In this document: piece after piece, positions 36,784-45,791 of the stretch
How positions within the stretch are numbered: position 1 is the first letter of the stretch
Layout: the number at the start of each line of letters is the position of its first letter
NCBI RefSeq assembly: GCF_964186625.1
Contig: NZ_OZ075108.1
Span: 1,488,001-1,552,000 of the forward strand
Direction of reading: 5' to 3'
Source: Asticcacaulis sp. MM231
GTDB lineage: Bacteria; Pseudomonadota; Alphaproteobacteria; Caulobacterales; Caulobacteraceae
Length of the DNA: 64,000 nt
Translations under genes and position numbers: made by a program
Notes under the pieces: model-generated
Database searches by the model: none
What the model was told of the DNA's origin: nothing
The model's input: the letters and a program-made list of their open reading frames with translations, nothing else

Positions 36784-37353
36784 TTACATGTCCGCGTAAG
36801 GATCGTCGTTCTTCTTGCGGCGGCGCTTGACCACCGGCTCGACGTCGGGCGGTGTCGGCGTGGCGGCGCGTTCGTACTCCGCCTTGGCCTTGCGCACCTT
36901 CGATTCGGCGCGGCGGACCTTGTGCAGTTTGAATTCCTCACCCAGCGAACTGACAATCTGCGAAAACATCGGCAGATACTGCGGGAAGCGCGAGGCCATG
37001 AAGCCGGCGACGATCGCGGTCACCGTGGCCAGCACCGGCGATACGCCGGATAGATTGTCGATCAGGTTGGAGATGCTGCCGACGGTCGAGCGGCTGAAGG
37101 CCTCGTCGATCAGCGACTGGCGTCTCTTTGCCTTGTTATGGGGCAGGGACTTGATCACCAGGTAAATAACGATTGGCAGCAGGAAAACGCCGCCGAGCGC
37201 CAAGGGACCCCACAGGTCACCCAACAGCTTCACCGCCAGACTATAGAGACCAATGCTGACCCAGATAAGGCCGATGATGGCGCTGGCCAGCAGCAGCACA
37301 AGTCCGATCAATGAGGATTTGAGGTTTTCAAGCTGGTTGGAGAAATTGAACAT
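36784..37353 (-). CDS. Membrane protein of unknown function (holin-superfamily-like)
   Basis: 189 residues from the ATG at 37353 (MFNFSNQLENLKSS), with GGAAG upstream. Two N-terminal membrane helices (about 14-37 and 45-67), a soluble helical middle with one more hydrophobic stretch, and a strongly basic C-terminus rich in Lys/Arg (VVKRRRKKNDD). The two-helix start resembles the holin-like/DUF1469 type, but I do not assign it. Basic tails of this kind often face the cytoplasm. Confidence 0.6.
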   Translation of the reverse strand: MFNFSNQLENLKSSLIGLVLLLASAIIGLIWVSIGLYSLAVKLLGDLWGPLALGGVFLLPIVIYLVIKSLPHNKAKRRQSLIDEAFSRSTVGSISNLIDNLSGVSPVLATVTAIVAGFMASRFPQYLPMFSQIVSSLGEEFKLHKVRRAESKVRKAKAEYERAATPTPPDVEPVVKRRRKKNDDPYADM

Positions 37354-37490
37354 AAGGCTTCCGGCTGAGTTCTGAAATGGCTTCCAAATTAATGCCACAA
37401 ACCTATAAGGGAACAATATGAATAAAGCACGCATTCTTGTCCCGACGGGGCCGTGTTAGGCACAGTTTATAACCATGAACAGGGCGAAAA

Positions 37491-37781
37491 ATGAGCTTTC
37501 AAGGACTTTGGCTTCAAGGGCTTTGGCATTCGGCGAAAGTGGTCAGCGCGGGCCTCTACTGGCTGTTGTCGCTGGCCTTCCTGTGGGGTGGTTTCGTGCA
37601 GATGGGCTATCCCGACATGGCCGGTGAGGTCTGTATCGCCTTTGTCATCTGCCTGTTTCTGCTGCGTTTCATTCTGGTCAAACGGTTTGTGGCCGCCAGC
37701 GTGTTCAACGTGGCGGCCACCGTGGTCTTCTTTATCTTTATCGCCATCCTTCAGGCCAAGGGCATGACGGGCGTGGCCTAA
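37491..37781 (+). CDS. Small membrane protein, unknown
   Basis: 96 residues with three hydrophobic segments (about 16-36, 43-63 and 70-90). No family recognised. Its stop overlaps the stop of the convergent aminotransferase by 4 bases. Confidence 0.6.
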   Translation: MSFQGLWLQGLWHSAKVVSAGLYWLLSLAFLWGGFVQMGYPDMAGEVCIAFVICLFLLRFILVKRFVAASVFNVAATVVFFIFIAILQAKGMTGVA

Positions 37782-39088
37782 GCCGTTTCTTTCAAAGCCG
37801 CGCGGATGGTCTCGACCATCTGGTCGATATGCGCTTTTTCGAGAATGAGCGGTGGTGACAGGGCGATGATGTCGCCGGTGACGCGGATCAGCAGGCCCTT
37901 GTCGAAACAGCGGTCGAACACCTCCAGCGCGCGCGCGGTCGGAGCACCCGGACGCGATTCCAGTTCGATGCCGCCGATCAGGCCGAGATTGCGGATATCG
38001 ATGACGTGCGCAGCGTCGCGTAAGCTATGCACGGCCTCCTGCCAGTAGGGCGCCATGGTGTTGGCGCGATTGAACAGGTCCTCTTCGACATAGACCTCGA
38101 GCGTGGCGATGCCGGCGGCGCAGGCCAGCGGATGGCCGGAATAGGTATAGCCGTGAAACAGCTCGATCGGCGCATCCGCCGTCTGCATGAAGGTGTCGTA
38201 GATGCGGTTGGAGACCGCGACCGCGCCCATGGGCACGCAGGCATTGGTGATGCCCTTGGCCATGCAGAGTATATCGGGCGTGACGCCGAAATAATCGGCG
38301 CCGAAGGCAGCACCCAGACGGCCGAAACCGGTTATCACCTCGTCGAAGATCAGCAGGATATCGTGCTTGTCGCACAAGGCGCGCAGGCGCTGGAGATAGC
38401 CCTTCGGCGGCACCAGCACGCCAGTGGAGCCCGCCACGGGCTCAACGATGACGGCGGCGATGGTGGAGGCGTCATGCAGGGCCACAAGACGCTCTAGAGT
38501 ATCGGCCAGGTCGGCGCCGTGTTCGGGAATGCCTTTGGAGAAAGCGTTGAGCTTCGGATCGTGGGTATGGGGCAGGTGATCGACGCCGGTCAGGAGCGAG
38601 CCGAAATACATGCGGTTGCGCACAATGCCGCCGACCGAGATACCGCCGAAGCCGACACCATGATAGGCGCGCTCACGGCCGATCAGGCGGGTTTTCGAGG
38701 CGTGGCCGCGCGTGCGTTGGTAGGCGAGGGCGATCTTCAGCGCCGTATCGGCCGATTCCGAGCCGGAATTGGTGTAGAAGATCTTCTTCAGGTCGCCGGG
38801 CATAATGCCGGCCAGTTTGTGCGCGAACTCGAAGGCCAGCGGATGCGCCATATTGAAGGTGGGCGCGAAATCCATGATCGCTGCCTGCTTCTGAATCGCT
38901 TCGGTGATCTTCGCCCGACCATGGCCGGCATTGACGCACCACAGGCCGGCGGTGGCGTCGAGGATCTGGCGGCCATCGATATCGGTATAATGCATGTCTT
39001 TTGCGCTGGTCAGCAGCTTAGGCTTTGCCTTGAAGGCGCGGTTTGGCGTAAAAGGCATCCAGAAATTATCGAGCGTGGGCGTGGTCAT
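37778..39088 (-). CDS. Omega-amino acid--pyruvate aminotransferase (class III)
   Basis: 436-residue PLP enzyme that probably transfers the amino group of beta-alanine, GABA or a diamine to pyruvate. Features: LWCVNAGHGR, TNSGSESADTALKIA (cofactor phosphate), AYHGVGFGGISVGGI (typical of beta-alanine:pyruvate aminotransferases), DEVITGFGRLG (Asp contacting the pyridine) and MAKGITNACVPMGA (Schiff-base lysine). It is divergent from the GntR regulator across the TTGTGATCACAA site, so probably under its control. Confidence 0.9.
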   Translation of the reverse strand: MTTPTLDNFWMPFTPNRAFKAKPKLLTSAKDMHYTDIDGRQILDATAGLWCVNAGHGRAKITEAIQKQAAIMDFAPTFNMAHPLAFEFAHKLAGIMPGDLKKIFYTNSGSESADTALKIALAYQRTRGHASKTRLIGRERAYHGVGFGGISVGGIVRNRMYFGSLLTGVDHLPHTHDPKLNAFSKGIPEHGADLADTLERLVALHDASTIAAVIVEPVAGSTGVLVPPKGYLQRLRALCDKHDILLIFDEVITGFGRLGAAFGADYFGVTPDILCMAKGITNACVPMGAVAVSNRIYDTFMQTADAPIELFHGYTYSGHPLACAAGIATLEVYVEEDLFNRANTMAPYWQEAVHSLRDAAHVIDIRNLGLIGGIELESRPGAPTARALEVFDRCFDKGLLIRVTGDIIALSPPLILEKAHIDQMVETIRAALKETA

Positions 39089-39164
39089 AAGGCGTGTTCC
39101 AACTGCGGATTGATGACGAATCTCGCAGGATTATGTGCTAGATTAAGATGAACGGTCGCGGCAA

Positions 39165-39176
39165 TTGTGATCACAA
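39165..39176. promoter_or_regulatory. Regulon operator copy 1 (TTGTGATCACAA)
   Basis: Perfect 12-base palindrome in the divergent region between the aminotransferase (leftward) and the GntR regulator (rightward). It is the first of five near-identical sites in the polyamine region. Here it could control both genes, including autoregulation. Confidence 0.85.
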
Positions 39177-39219
39177 AATGCGCGGGCCTGCAAGAGGCGG
39201 CCGCAAAAGGTAGAATATA

Positions 39220-39942
39220 ATGGTTGTCGTCAGCCTTGAGAGCCTGTCTGGCGGAGTTTTGAATGAGGCCAAGATCCATGATCAGGTCTACGAAGCCCTG
39301 TCGGAAGCCTTGATTCAAGGGCAGATCCCGCCGCTCAAGCCGGTTAGTTTGCGCACCCTGGCGCAAAATCTCGGTGTGTCGCCCATGCCGGTGCGCGAGG
39401 CTGTGCGCCGCCTGATCGCGGAAAAGGCGCTGGAGCTCCAGCCGTCGAACAAGCGTCTGCGGGTGCCGGATCTGACCGAAAAGCGTCTGATGCAACTCAT
39501 GACGGCGCGCCAGTGGGTCGAGCCCGAACTGGCTTTCCTCGCCACACCGAGCGTGACGCGCGATGTGATCAGACGCCTGCGCGAGGACGATCAGGCGGTG
39601 ATGTCGGCGCTCGCCAAGGGCGATGTGTCAGCCTATATGCAGGCCAATCAGGACTTCCATTTTTCGATCTATAAACTGGCCGACGCCGACCTGTTTTACA
39701 ACATGGCGCGCACCCTGTGGCTCCAGGTCGGCCCCTTCATGCGTGTCGTTTTCGGCCGCATGGGCACCGTGCATCTGCCGAAAGACCACCATCAGGACAT
39801 GATCCGCGCGCTGGAAGAGGGTGATGCCGAGGCGGTGCGCAGCTCGATGGCGGCGGATATTCACGAAGGCATGGAACTGATGCTGGAAGCCATCAAGGCG
39901 CAGGTCGCGCCGGAGCCCAAACGGAGACGACGCGGGGCCTGA
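39220..39942 (+). CDS. GntR family regulator, FCD type (candidate polyamine-regulon repressor)
   Basis: 240 residues: N-terminal winged helix (about 18-80, with recognition region GVSPMPVREAVRRL) and a C-terminal all-helical FCD ligand domain (about 95-225). Likely metal-binding histidines lie in NQDFHFSIYK, HHQDMIRAL and IHEGMEL. FadR/FCD regulators bind short palindromes without a long spacer, which suits the TTGTGATCACAA site 44 bases upstream of this gene and its four relatives. The ligand is unknown; putrescine or a glutamylated intermediate is a reasonable guess. Confidence 0.9.
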   Translation: MVVVSLESLSGGVLNEAKIHDQVYEALSEALIQGQIPPLKPVSLRTLAQNLGVSPMPVREAVRRLIAEKALELQPSNKRLRVPDLTEKRLMQLMTARQWVEPELAFLATPSVTRDVIRRLREDDQAVMSALAKGDVSAYMQANQDFHFSIYKLADADLFYNMARTLWLQVGPFMRVVFGRMGTVHLPKDHHQDMIRALEEGDAEAVRSSMAADIHEGMELMLEAIKAQVAPEPKRRRRGA

Positions 39943-39968
39943 TCCGTGTTGGATTACAAAACTGTGCC

Positions 39969-40009
39969 TTGACACCTGTATAATTGGCATTGTCTAATTG
40001 TGATCACAA
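39969..40009 (+). promoter_or_regulatory. Promoter and operator copy 2 of the rightward polyamine operon
   Basis: A strong sigma-70-type promoter: TTGACA at 39969-39974, an 18-base spacer, and TCTAAT at 39993-39998. The palindrome TTGTGATCACAA at 39998-40009 begins on the last base of the -10 box and covers the expected transcription start. That is a classical repressor position. The puuC-like gene starts at 40030. Confidence 0.8.
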
Positions 40010-40029
40010 ATTGCATTTGAGGCCTTCCC

Positions 40030-41547
40030 ATGCCTGTTTCCGCTCTGCAAAAACCTGCCGACACCCTTGAAGGCGTGCTGGCCTCGATCAAAGCGCTCAC
40101 CCTGCCGGACAAGGCTGTGATCGAGGGCAGGGAGGTGTCGTCGGAATCGGGCCGGACCTTCGACAATTATGCCTCACGCGACGGCAAGTTGATCAATCGC
40201 ATTGCCGCCTGCGACCGCGCCGATGTCGATGCCGCCATTCACTCGGCGCGGCAGGCTTTCGAGGATGGCCGCTGGCGCGCTTTGGCGCCGAAGGTGCGCA
40301 AGAAAATCCTGCATAGGCTGGCCGATCTGATGACCGAGCACGCCGAGAATCTGGCCCTGCTGGAAAGCCTCGATACCGGCAAGCCGATTTCGGACGCGCG
40401 CAATGTCGATATCCCGTTGGCGATCAACAGCACGCGCTACTATGCCGAGGCGCTCGACAAGGTCTATGGCGAGGTGGCGCCGTCGCCGGAAGACCGGCTG
40501 AGCTATGTCGTCCATGAACCGCTGGGCGTCATCGGCGCCATCGTGCCGTGGAACTTCCCGCTGCATATGGCGATGTGGAAGGTGGCGCCGGCCCTGGCCA
40601 TGGGCAATTCCGTGGTGCTGAAACCGGCGGAAAACTCGTCCATGACCGCGCTCTATACGGCGCAACTGGCGCTGGAAGCCGGTGTGCCGGCGGGTGTCTG
40701 GAACGTCATTCCCGGGCTTGGCGGCGAGGCGGGGGACGCCCTGTCGCGCCATATGGACGTCGACATGATCACCTTCACCGGCTCCGGCCCTATCGGGCGG
40801 CAACTGATGCGCGCCTCGGCTGATAGCAATCTCAAGCGCGTGTCGCTCGAACTCGGCGGCAAGTCACCGCAGATCGTTTTCGCCGATTCGGACGATCTCG
40901 ATGGCGCGGCGGCCAATGCCGCCTGGGGCGTGTTCTACAATCAGGGACAGGTCTGCACCGCCGCCTCGCGCCTGCTGGTCGAGGAGACGATCAAGGACGC
41001 TTTCATCGCCAAGGTCATCGCCGTGGCGAAAACCATCCGGGTGGGCGATCCGTTCGATCCGAAAACCCAGTTCGGCGCCATGATCTCGGAGCGCCAGATG
41101 AACACGGCACTCGACTATATCGAGAAGGGGCAGGCCGAGGGGGGCAAGCTGCTGCTCGGCGGTGAGCGTGTGCGCAGCGAGTCCGGCGGTTATTACGTCG
41201 CGCCGTCGTTGCTCGATATTGGGGCTGACAATATTCTGGCGCAGGAAGAGGTCTTCGGGCCGGTGCTGTCGGTCCTGACCTTCAAGGATGAGCAGGACGC
41301 TTACCGCATTGCCAACAACACCATCTACGGGCTGGCTTCGGGCGTCTGGACTTCGAACATCGGCAAGGCGATGCGCGCCGCCAAGGCGCTGAAAGCCGGT
41401 CTGGTGTGGGTCAATGGCTGGGACGCCTGCGACATCACCTCGCCGTTCGGGGGCGTCAAGCAGTCGGGCTTCGGACGCGATCGTTCGCTCCATGCCCTCT
41501 ATAAATATGCCGATCTCAAGGCGGTTTCCATCAGCTTCAAGGCGTAG
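40030..41547 (+). CDS. puuC: Aldehyde dehydrogenase, PuuC-like
   Basis: 505-residue NAD(P)+-dependent aldehyde dehydrogenase. Motifs: PWNFPLHMAMWKVAPAL, ELGGKSPQIVF (general-base Glu) and NQGQVCTAASR (catalytic Cys). Similarity and context fit gamma-glutamyl-gamma-aminobutyraldehyde dehydrogenase, which produces gamma-glutamyl-GABA in the Puu pathway. It is the first gene after the operator-promoter at 39969-40009, and gabD follows after 4 bases. A broader betaine-aldehyde or aminoaldehyde substrate is possible. Confidence 0.88.
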   Translation: MPVSALQKPADTLEGVLASIKALTLPDKAVIEGREVSSESGRTFDNYASRDGKLINRIAACDRADVDAAIHSARQAFEDGRWRALAPKVRKKILHRLADLMTEHAENLALLESLDTGKPISDARNVDIPLAINSTRYYAEALDKVYGEVAPSPEDRLSYVVHEPLGVIGAIVPWNFPLHMAMWKVAPALAMGNSVVLKPAENSSMTALYTAQLALEAGVPAGVWNVIPGLGGEAGDALSRHMDVDMITFTGSGPIGRQLMRASADSNLKRVSLELGGKSPQIVFADSDDLDGAAANAAWGVFYNQGQVCTAASRLLVEETIKDAFIAKVIAVAKTIRVGDPFDPKTQFGAMISERQMNTALDYIEKGQAEGGKLLLGGERVRSESGGYYVAPSLLDIGADNILAQEEVFGPVLSVLTFKDEQDAYRIANNTIYGLASGVWTSNIGKAMRAAKALKAGLVWVNGWDACDITSPFGGVKQSGFGRDRSLHALYKYADLKAVSISFKA

Positions 41548-41551
41548 CGTC

Positions 41552-43003
41552 ATGCAACTTTCCCCCTCGCAAAAAGCCCTGCTCGATGGGCTGATTTTTT
41601 TTGAAGCCGGTCCGGACCGCTTTCCCGTGCTCAATCCGGCCGATGGTTCCACGCTCTGTTATGTGCAGGCGCAAGGCGCGCCAGAAACCACCGCCGCCAT
41701 CGATTCCGCTGACAAGGCCTTCGCGGCGTGGTCGGGCCTGACGGCCAAGGCGCGCTCGATTGTCCTGAAAAAATGGAACGATCTGGTGTTGGCCCATAGC
41801 GAAGATATGGCGATGCTGGTCACGCTTGAGCAGGGACGTCCGATCCGCGAAACGCGCGGCGAGGTGGCTTACGGCGCCTCGTTCATTGAGTGGTTCGCCG
41901 AAGAGGCCAAGCGCGCCTATGGGCGCACCATCCCGGCCACCATGCCCGGCAAGCACCTGCAAACCATCAAGCAGCCGGTGGGGGTTTGTGCCGCCATCAC
42001 GCCGTGGAACTTCCCGATCTCGATGATCACGCGCAAGGTGTCACCGGCCCTGGCCGCCGGCTGCACCGTGGTGATCAAGCCCTCGGAAGAGACGCCGTTG
42101 TCGGCACTGACGCTTTATGCGCTGGCGCTCAAGGCCGGACTGCCCGAGGGCGTCATCAGCATCATCACCTCGGTGAAGGCGAAAGAGGTCGGCGAGATCA
42201 TGACCTCCGACACGCGTATCAAGAAGCTGAGCTTCACGGGCTCGACCCCGGTCGGCAAGCTGCTCTATGCGGCTTGCGCGCCCACCATGAAAAAGGTGTC
42301 GATGGAACTGGGCGGCAATGCGCCCTTCATCGTGTTCGATGACGCCATTCTGGAAGACGCCATCGAGGGTGTGCTGGCATCGAAGTACCGCAATTCCGGC
42401 CAGACCTGCGTTTGCGCCAACCGGATTCTGGTACAGGACGGCATCTATGACCGCTTTGCCGCGGCGCTGGTGGAGCGTGTGAAGGCCATGAAGCTGGAAG
42501 CGGGGTGGCGGGAAGAGTCGCAGCTTGGGCCGCTGATCAATGCCAAGGCCATCGAGAAGGTCGAACATCTGGTCAAGGATGCCGTGAAGCACGGCGCCCA
42601 TGTCGAGACCGGCGGCCATGTCGATGCGCAAGGCGCGCTGTTCTATCAAGCGTCGGTGCTGACCAACGTCACCGCCGACATGGAAATCTTCTCGACTGAA
42701 ATCTTCGGCCCGGTGGCCCCCCTGTTCAGGTTCAGCGATGAGGCCGAGGCGATCCAACTGGCCAACGACACGCCGTTCGGGCTGGCGGCCTATGCCTATA
42801 CCCGCGATATCGGCCGCGCCATGCGCGTAGCGGCGAAGCTGCAATACGGCATGGTCGGCATGAATGACGGCGTGATCTCGACCGAGGTGACGCCGTTCGG
42901 CGGCATCAAGGAATCGGGCATAGGCCGTGAAGGCGCGATCGAGGGCATGGAGGAGTATCTCAGCGTGAAGTACATCTCCTATGGCGGGCTGGGGGCGATT
43001 TGA
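41552..43003 (+). CDS. gabD: Succinate-semialdehyde dehydrogenase
   Basis: 483 residues from the ATG at 41552; the longer frame upstream is inside puuC and is rejected. Motifs: PWNFPISMITRKVSPALAAG, MELGGNAPFIVFDDA and RNSGQTCVCANR (catalytic Cys, with a second Cys two residues on as in GabD). Oxidises succinate semialdehyde to succinate, the last step that feeds putrescine/GABA carbon into the TCA cycle. Its stop overlaps the start of the next gene by 4 bases. Confidence 0.93.
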   Translation: MQLSPSQKALLDGLIFFEAGPDRFPVLNPADGSTLCYVQAQGAPETTAAIDSADKAFAAWSGLTAKARSIVLKKWNDLVLAHSEDMAMLVTLEQGRPIRETRGEVAYGASFIEWFAEEAKRAYGRTIPATMPGKHLQTIKQPVGVCAAITPWNFPISMITRKVSPALAAGCTVVIKPSEETPLSALTLYALALKAGLPEGVISIITSVKAKEVGEIMTSDTRIKKLSFTGSTPVGKLLYAACAPTMKKVSMELGGNAPFIVFDDAILEDAIEGVLASKYRNSGQTCVCANRILVQDGIYDRFAAALVERVKAMKLEAGWREESQLGPLINAKAIEKVEHLVKDAVKHGAHVETGGHVDAQGALFYQASVLTNVTADMEIFSTEIFGPVAPLFRFSDEAEAIQLANDTPFGLAAYAYTRDIGRAMRVAAKLQYGMVGMNDGVISTEVTPFGGIKESGIGREGAIEGMEEYLSVKYISYGGLGAI

Positions 43004-44334
43004 CCGATCTACAGATTTTCCTGTCGCAGCAGCGCGCCATCTTTACCGCTGCACATCCGAAATCTCAGGCGCTGGCGGGTCAGGCATCCGCCTGGCGCAG
43101 TGGTGTGCCGATGCACTGGATGCGCGATTGGGCGACACCGTTTCCGATCTATGTGCAATCGGCGAAACAAGCGACCCTCAGCGATGTCGATGGCCACGCT
43201 TACGATGACTTTTGCCTGGGCGATACACCGTCGATGTTTGGTCATGCCCGTCCCGAACTCGCGGCGGCCATAGCGAAGCAAGCCGGCGAGGGCGTCGGCT
43301 TTATGCTGCCGACCCCACTGGCCAATGAGGTCGGTGACCTGCTGCGCGAGCGTTTCCATATGGCGCAATGGCAGGTGGCGACGACGGCATCGGACGCCAA
43401 TCGCGCCGTCATCCGTTGGGCGCGCGCCCTTACGAAACGCGACAAAATTCTGGTGTTTGACGGCTGCTATCACGGCATGGTCGATGATTGTTTTGTCGCT
43501 CTGAAAGACGGTGTGGCCAGCAATAAGGTGGGGCTGATCGGTCAGGTAATTGATCAGACGCGAACCACGAAGGTGATTCCGTTCAATGATGTACAGGCGC
43601 TGGTTAAAGCGCTGTCTGAAGGCGATGTCGCCGCCGTTCTGGCGGAGCCGGTCATGACCAATTGCGGCATGATCCAGCCGATTGACGGTTTCAACGAAAC
43701 CCTGCGCGAACTTTGTACACAGTATGGCTCAATCTTGATTCTTGATGAAACCCATACGCTTTCCTCCGGCCCATCGGGCTATGCCGGCGCGCACACCCTC
43801 AAGCCGGACATGTTTGTAATCGGCAAGGCCATAGCCGGCGGCATTCCCGCGGCGGTCTGGGGCGTGACGCTGGAGATCGCCGCACGCATGGATGCCGCGC
43901 AAAACGAGATCGGGCCCGGCCAGTCCGGTATCGGCACCACGCTTTCCGGCAATGCTTTGGTCATGGCGGCAATTAAGACCATGCTGACCGAGGTCATGAC
44001 GTCGGCCGCCTATGACCATATGCTCAAAGGCGCGGCCTATCTGGTCGAAGGTCTGCGCACGGTTATCGCACGTCATAACCTGCCGTGGTGCGTGGTCCAT
44101 GTCGGTGCGCGGGCGGAACTGATCTTCGCGCCCGAAGCGCCGCAAAACGCCGAAGCGATGCGCGATCATCTCGACCACGATCTCTTGGAAGCTTTCCATC
44201 TCTATCTGATCAATCGCGGCGTGCTGATTGCGCCCTTCCACAATATGATGCTTATCTCTCCCCAAACCGGATTCGACGCGATCGACCGTCTGGTGGCGGC
44301 GGTGGATGCCTTCTCACAGGAACTGAACTCATGA
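43000..44334 (+). CDS. Class III aminotransferase, glutamate-1-semialdehyde-mutase-like
   Basis: 444-residue PLP enzyme starting at a TTG that overlaps the gabD stop (TTGA). Features: FDGCYHGMVDDCF, LILDETHTLSSGPSGYAG (cofactor Asp in DETHT rather than the usual DEV/DEVI) and FVIGKAIAGGIPAAVWG (Schiff-base lysine). The DET motif and GIP sequence put it nearer the HemL-like branch than to GABA transaminases. In this operon it may deaminate GABA or another omega-amino acid, but the substrate is uncertain. It is coupled to the ligase gene by ATGA. Confidence 0.82.
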   Translation: MTDLQIFLSQQRAIFTAAHPKSQALAGQASAWRSGVPMHWMRDWATPFPIYVQSAKQATLSDVDGHAYDDFCLGDTPSMFGHARPELAAAIAKQAGEGVGFMLPTPLANEVGDLLRERFHMAQWQVATTASDANRAVIRWARALTKRDKILVFDGCYHGMVDDCFVALKDGVASNKVGLIGQVIDQTRTTKVIPFNDVQALVKALSEGDVAAVLAEPVMTNCGMIQPIDGFNETLRELCTQYGSILILDETHTLSSGPSGYAGAHTLKPDMFVIGKAIAGGIPAAVWGVTLEIAARMDAAQNEIGPGQSGIGTTLSGNALVMAAIKTMLTEVMTSAAYDHMLKGAAYLVEGLRTVIARHNLPWCVVHVGARAELIFAPEAPQNAEAMRDHLDHDLLEAFHLYLINRGVLIAPFHNMMLISPQTGFDAIDRLVAAVDAFSQELNS

Positions 44335-45773
44335 GCACTTTCGGCAAATCAAGCGGTCCGGCCAAGGCGAAGTCAGAGCGTGGCCTGCCGCCATCGCCGC
44401 GCGTGGCAACGGTTGAAGAGGCGAGAGCCTTTCTCGACGCCCATCCGCATATCGTTTATTTCGAGATACTCTTCACCTCGATGACCGGCGTGCCGCGCGG
44501 CAAGCGCCTGCGCCGTCATGAACTTCTGCCGATCTATGAGTATGGCCGGTTCCTGCCGGGCTCGATCCTCGTGGTCGATACGCTGGGCGCCGATTGCGAA
44601 GAGACCGGCCTCGTCTGGGAAGATGGCGACGCCGACCGCGTGGCGCGTCCGGTGCCGGGCACGCTGGTGCCGGCGCCCTGGTTGGGCGATGATGTCGGTC
44701 AGGTCATGCTGTCGCTCTATGAACTGGATGGCACGCCCAACGATCTCGATCCGCGCCATGTGCTGCAAGGCGTGCTCGACCGCTATGCGAAGGATGGCCT
44801 GACCCCTGTCGTGGCGTGTGAACTGGAATATTATCTCGTCGATATCGAGCGTGGTCACGATGGCCAACTGATGCCGGCAACCTCGTTCAACACCGGCGAA
44901 AACCCGAAAGGTATTCAGGTCTACGGCCTGCCGGAAATCGAGGCCCACGGCGCCTTCTTCCGCCAACTGTGGGAAACCGCCGACGCGCAGAATATCCCGC
45001 TCGAAGGGGCGATTTCGGAATTTGCGCCGGGTCAGGTCGAACTGACCCTCAAGCACAAGCCCGATGCCCTGCGCGCCGCCGATGACGCTGTGATGTACAA
45101 GCGCCTGGCCAAGGGCGTGGCTCTGTCACTTGGCATCGAAGCCACCTTCATGGCCAAGCCGTGGTCGGAACGCGCCGGTTCAGGCTTCCACGTCCATATT
45201 TCGGTCGCCGACAAGGACGGCAACAATCTGTGCGCCTCGGAAGATCCGCAGGGCTCCAAGCTTTTGCACAATATGATCGGCGGCATGAAGGACCATCTGG
45301 CCGATGTCATGGGTATTCTCGCGCCGGGCGCCAACAGCTATAAGCGCTTCAAGGCCAATTCCTACGCGCCGGTCGGCCTGACCTGGGGCGTCAATAACCG
45401 CACGGTGTCCCTGCGCGTCACCGCTGGTCCGGCCCACACCCGCCACGTCGAGCATCGCGTGGCCGGTGCCGACGCCAATCCCTATCTGGTGCTGGCGGCG
45501 ATCCTGGCCTGTGCCCACCACGGCATCACGCACAAGACCAATCCTGGCCCGGCCGTGGTCGGCAATGGTTATGCGGCGGCAGCCGAAAGCGGTGCTATCC
45601 TGCCGACAAACTGGTTCGCGGCTGTGGATTATCTCGACAAGTCGAAGGTTTTACGCGACTATCTTGGTGAGCGCTTCGTCGACATGTATGTCAAGGTCAA
45701 GCGGACCGAACAGGCGCGCTTCTTCGAGGAAATTACCGAGCTGGATTACGACTGGTACTTGCGAAACGCTTAA
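44331..45773 (+). CDS. Glutamine-synthetase-like gamma-glutamylpolyamine synthetase (copy 1)
   Basis: 480 residues from the ATG at 44331, which overlaps the previous stop (ATGA). GS-fold motifs: ACELEYYLVD, EFAPGQVELTL, GFHVHISVADKDG, NSYKRFKANSYAP, NNRTVSLRV and HRVAGADANPYLVLAA. This group (PuuA/SpuI-like) ligates glutamate to putrescine or a related amine with ATP; context supports that over ammonia assimilation. A second ligase is encoded at 57660-59078. The potF-like gene follows after 18 bases. Confidence 0.9.
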   Translation: MSTFGKSSGPAKAKSERGLPPSPRVATVEEARAFLDAHPHIVYFEILFTSMTGVPRGKRLRRHELLPIYEYGRFLPGSILVVDTLGADCEETGLVWEDGDADRVARPVPGTLVPAPWLGDDVGQVMLSLYELDGTPNDLDPRHVLQGVLDRYAKDGLTPVVACELEYYLVDIERGHDGQLMPATSFNTGENPKGIQVYGLPEIEAHGAFFRQLWETADAQNIPLEGAISEFAPGQVELTLKHKPDALRAADDAVMYKRLAKGVALSLGIEATFMAKPWSERAGSGFHVHISVADKDGNNLCASEDPQGSKLLHNMIGGMKDHLADVMGILAPGANSYKRFKANSYAPVGLTWGVNNRTVSLRVTAGPAHTRHVEHRVAGADANPYLVLAAILACAHHGITHKTNPGPAVVGNGYAAAAESGAILPTNWFAAVDYLDKSKVLRDYLGERFVDMYVKVKRTEQARFFEEITELDYDWYLRNA

Positions 45774-45791
45774 CCGCCAAGGGAGACGTGC

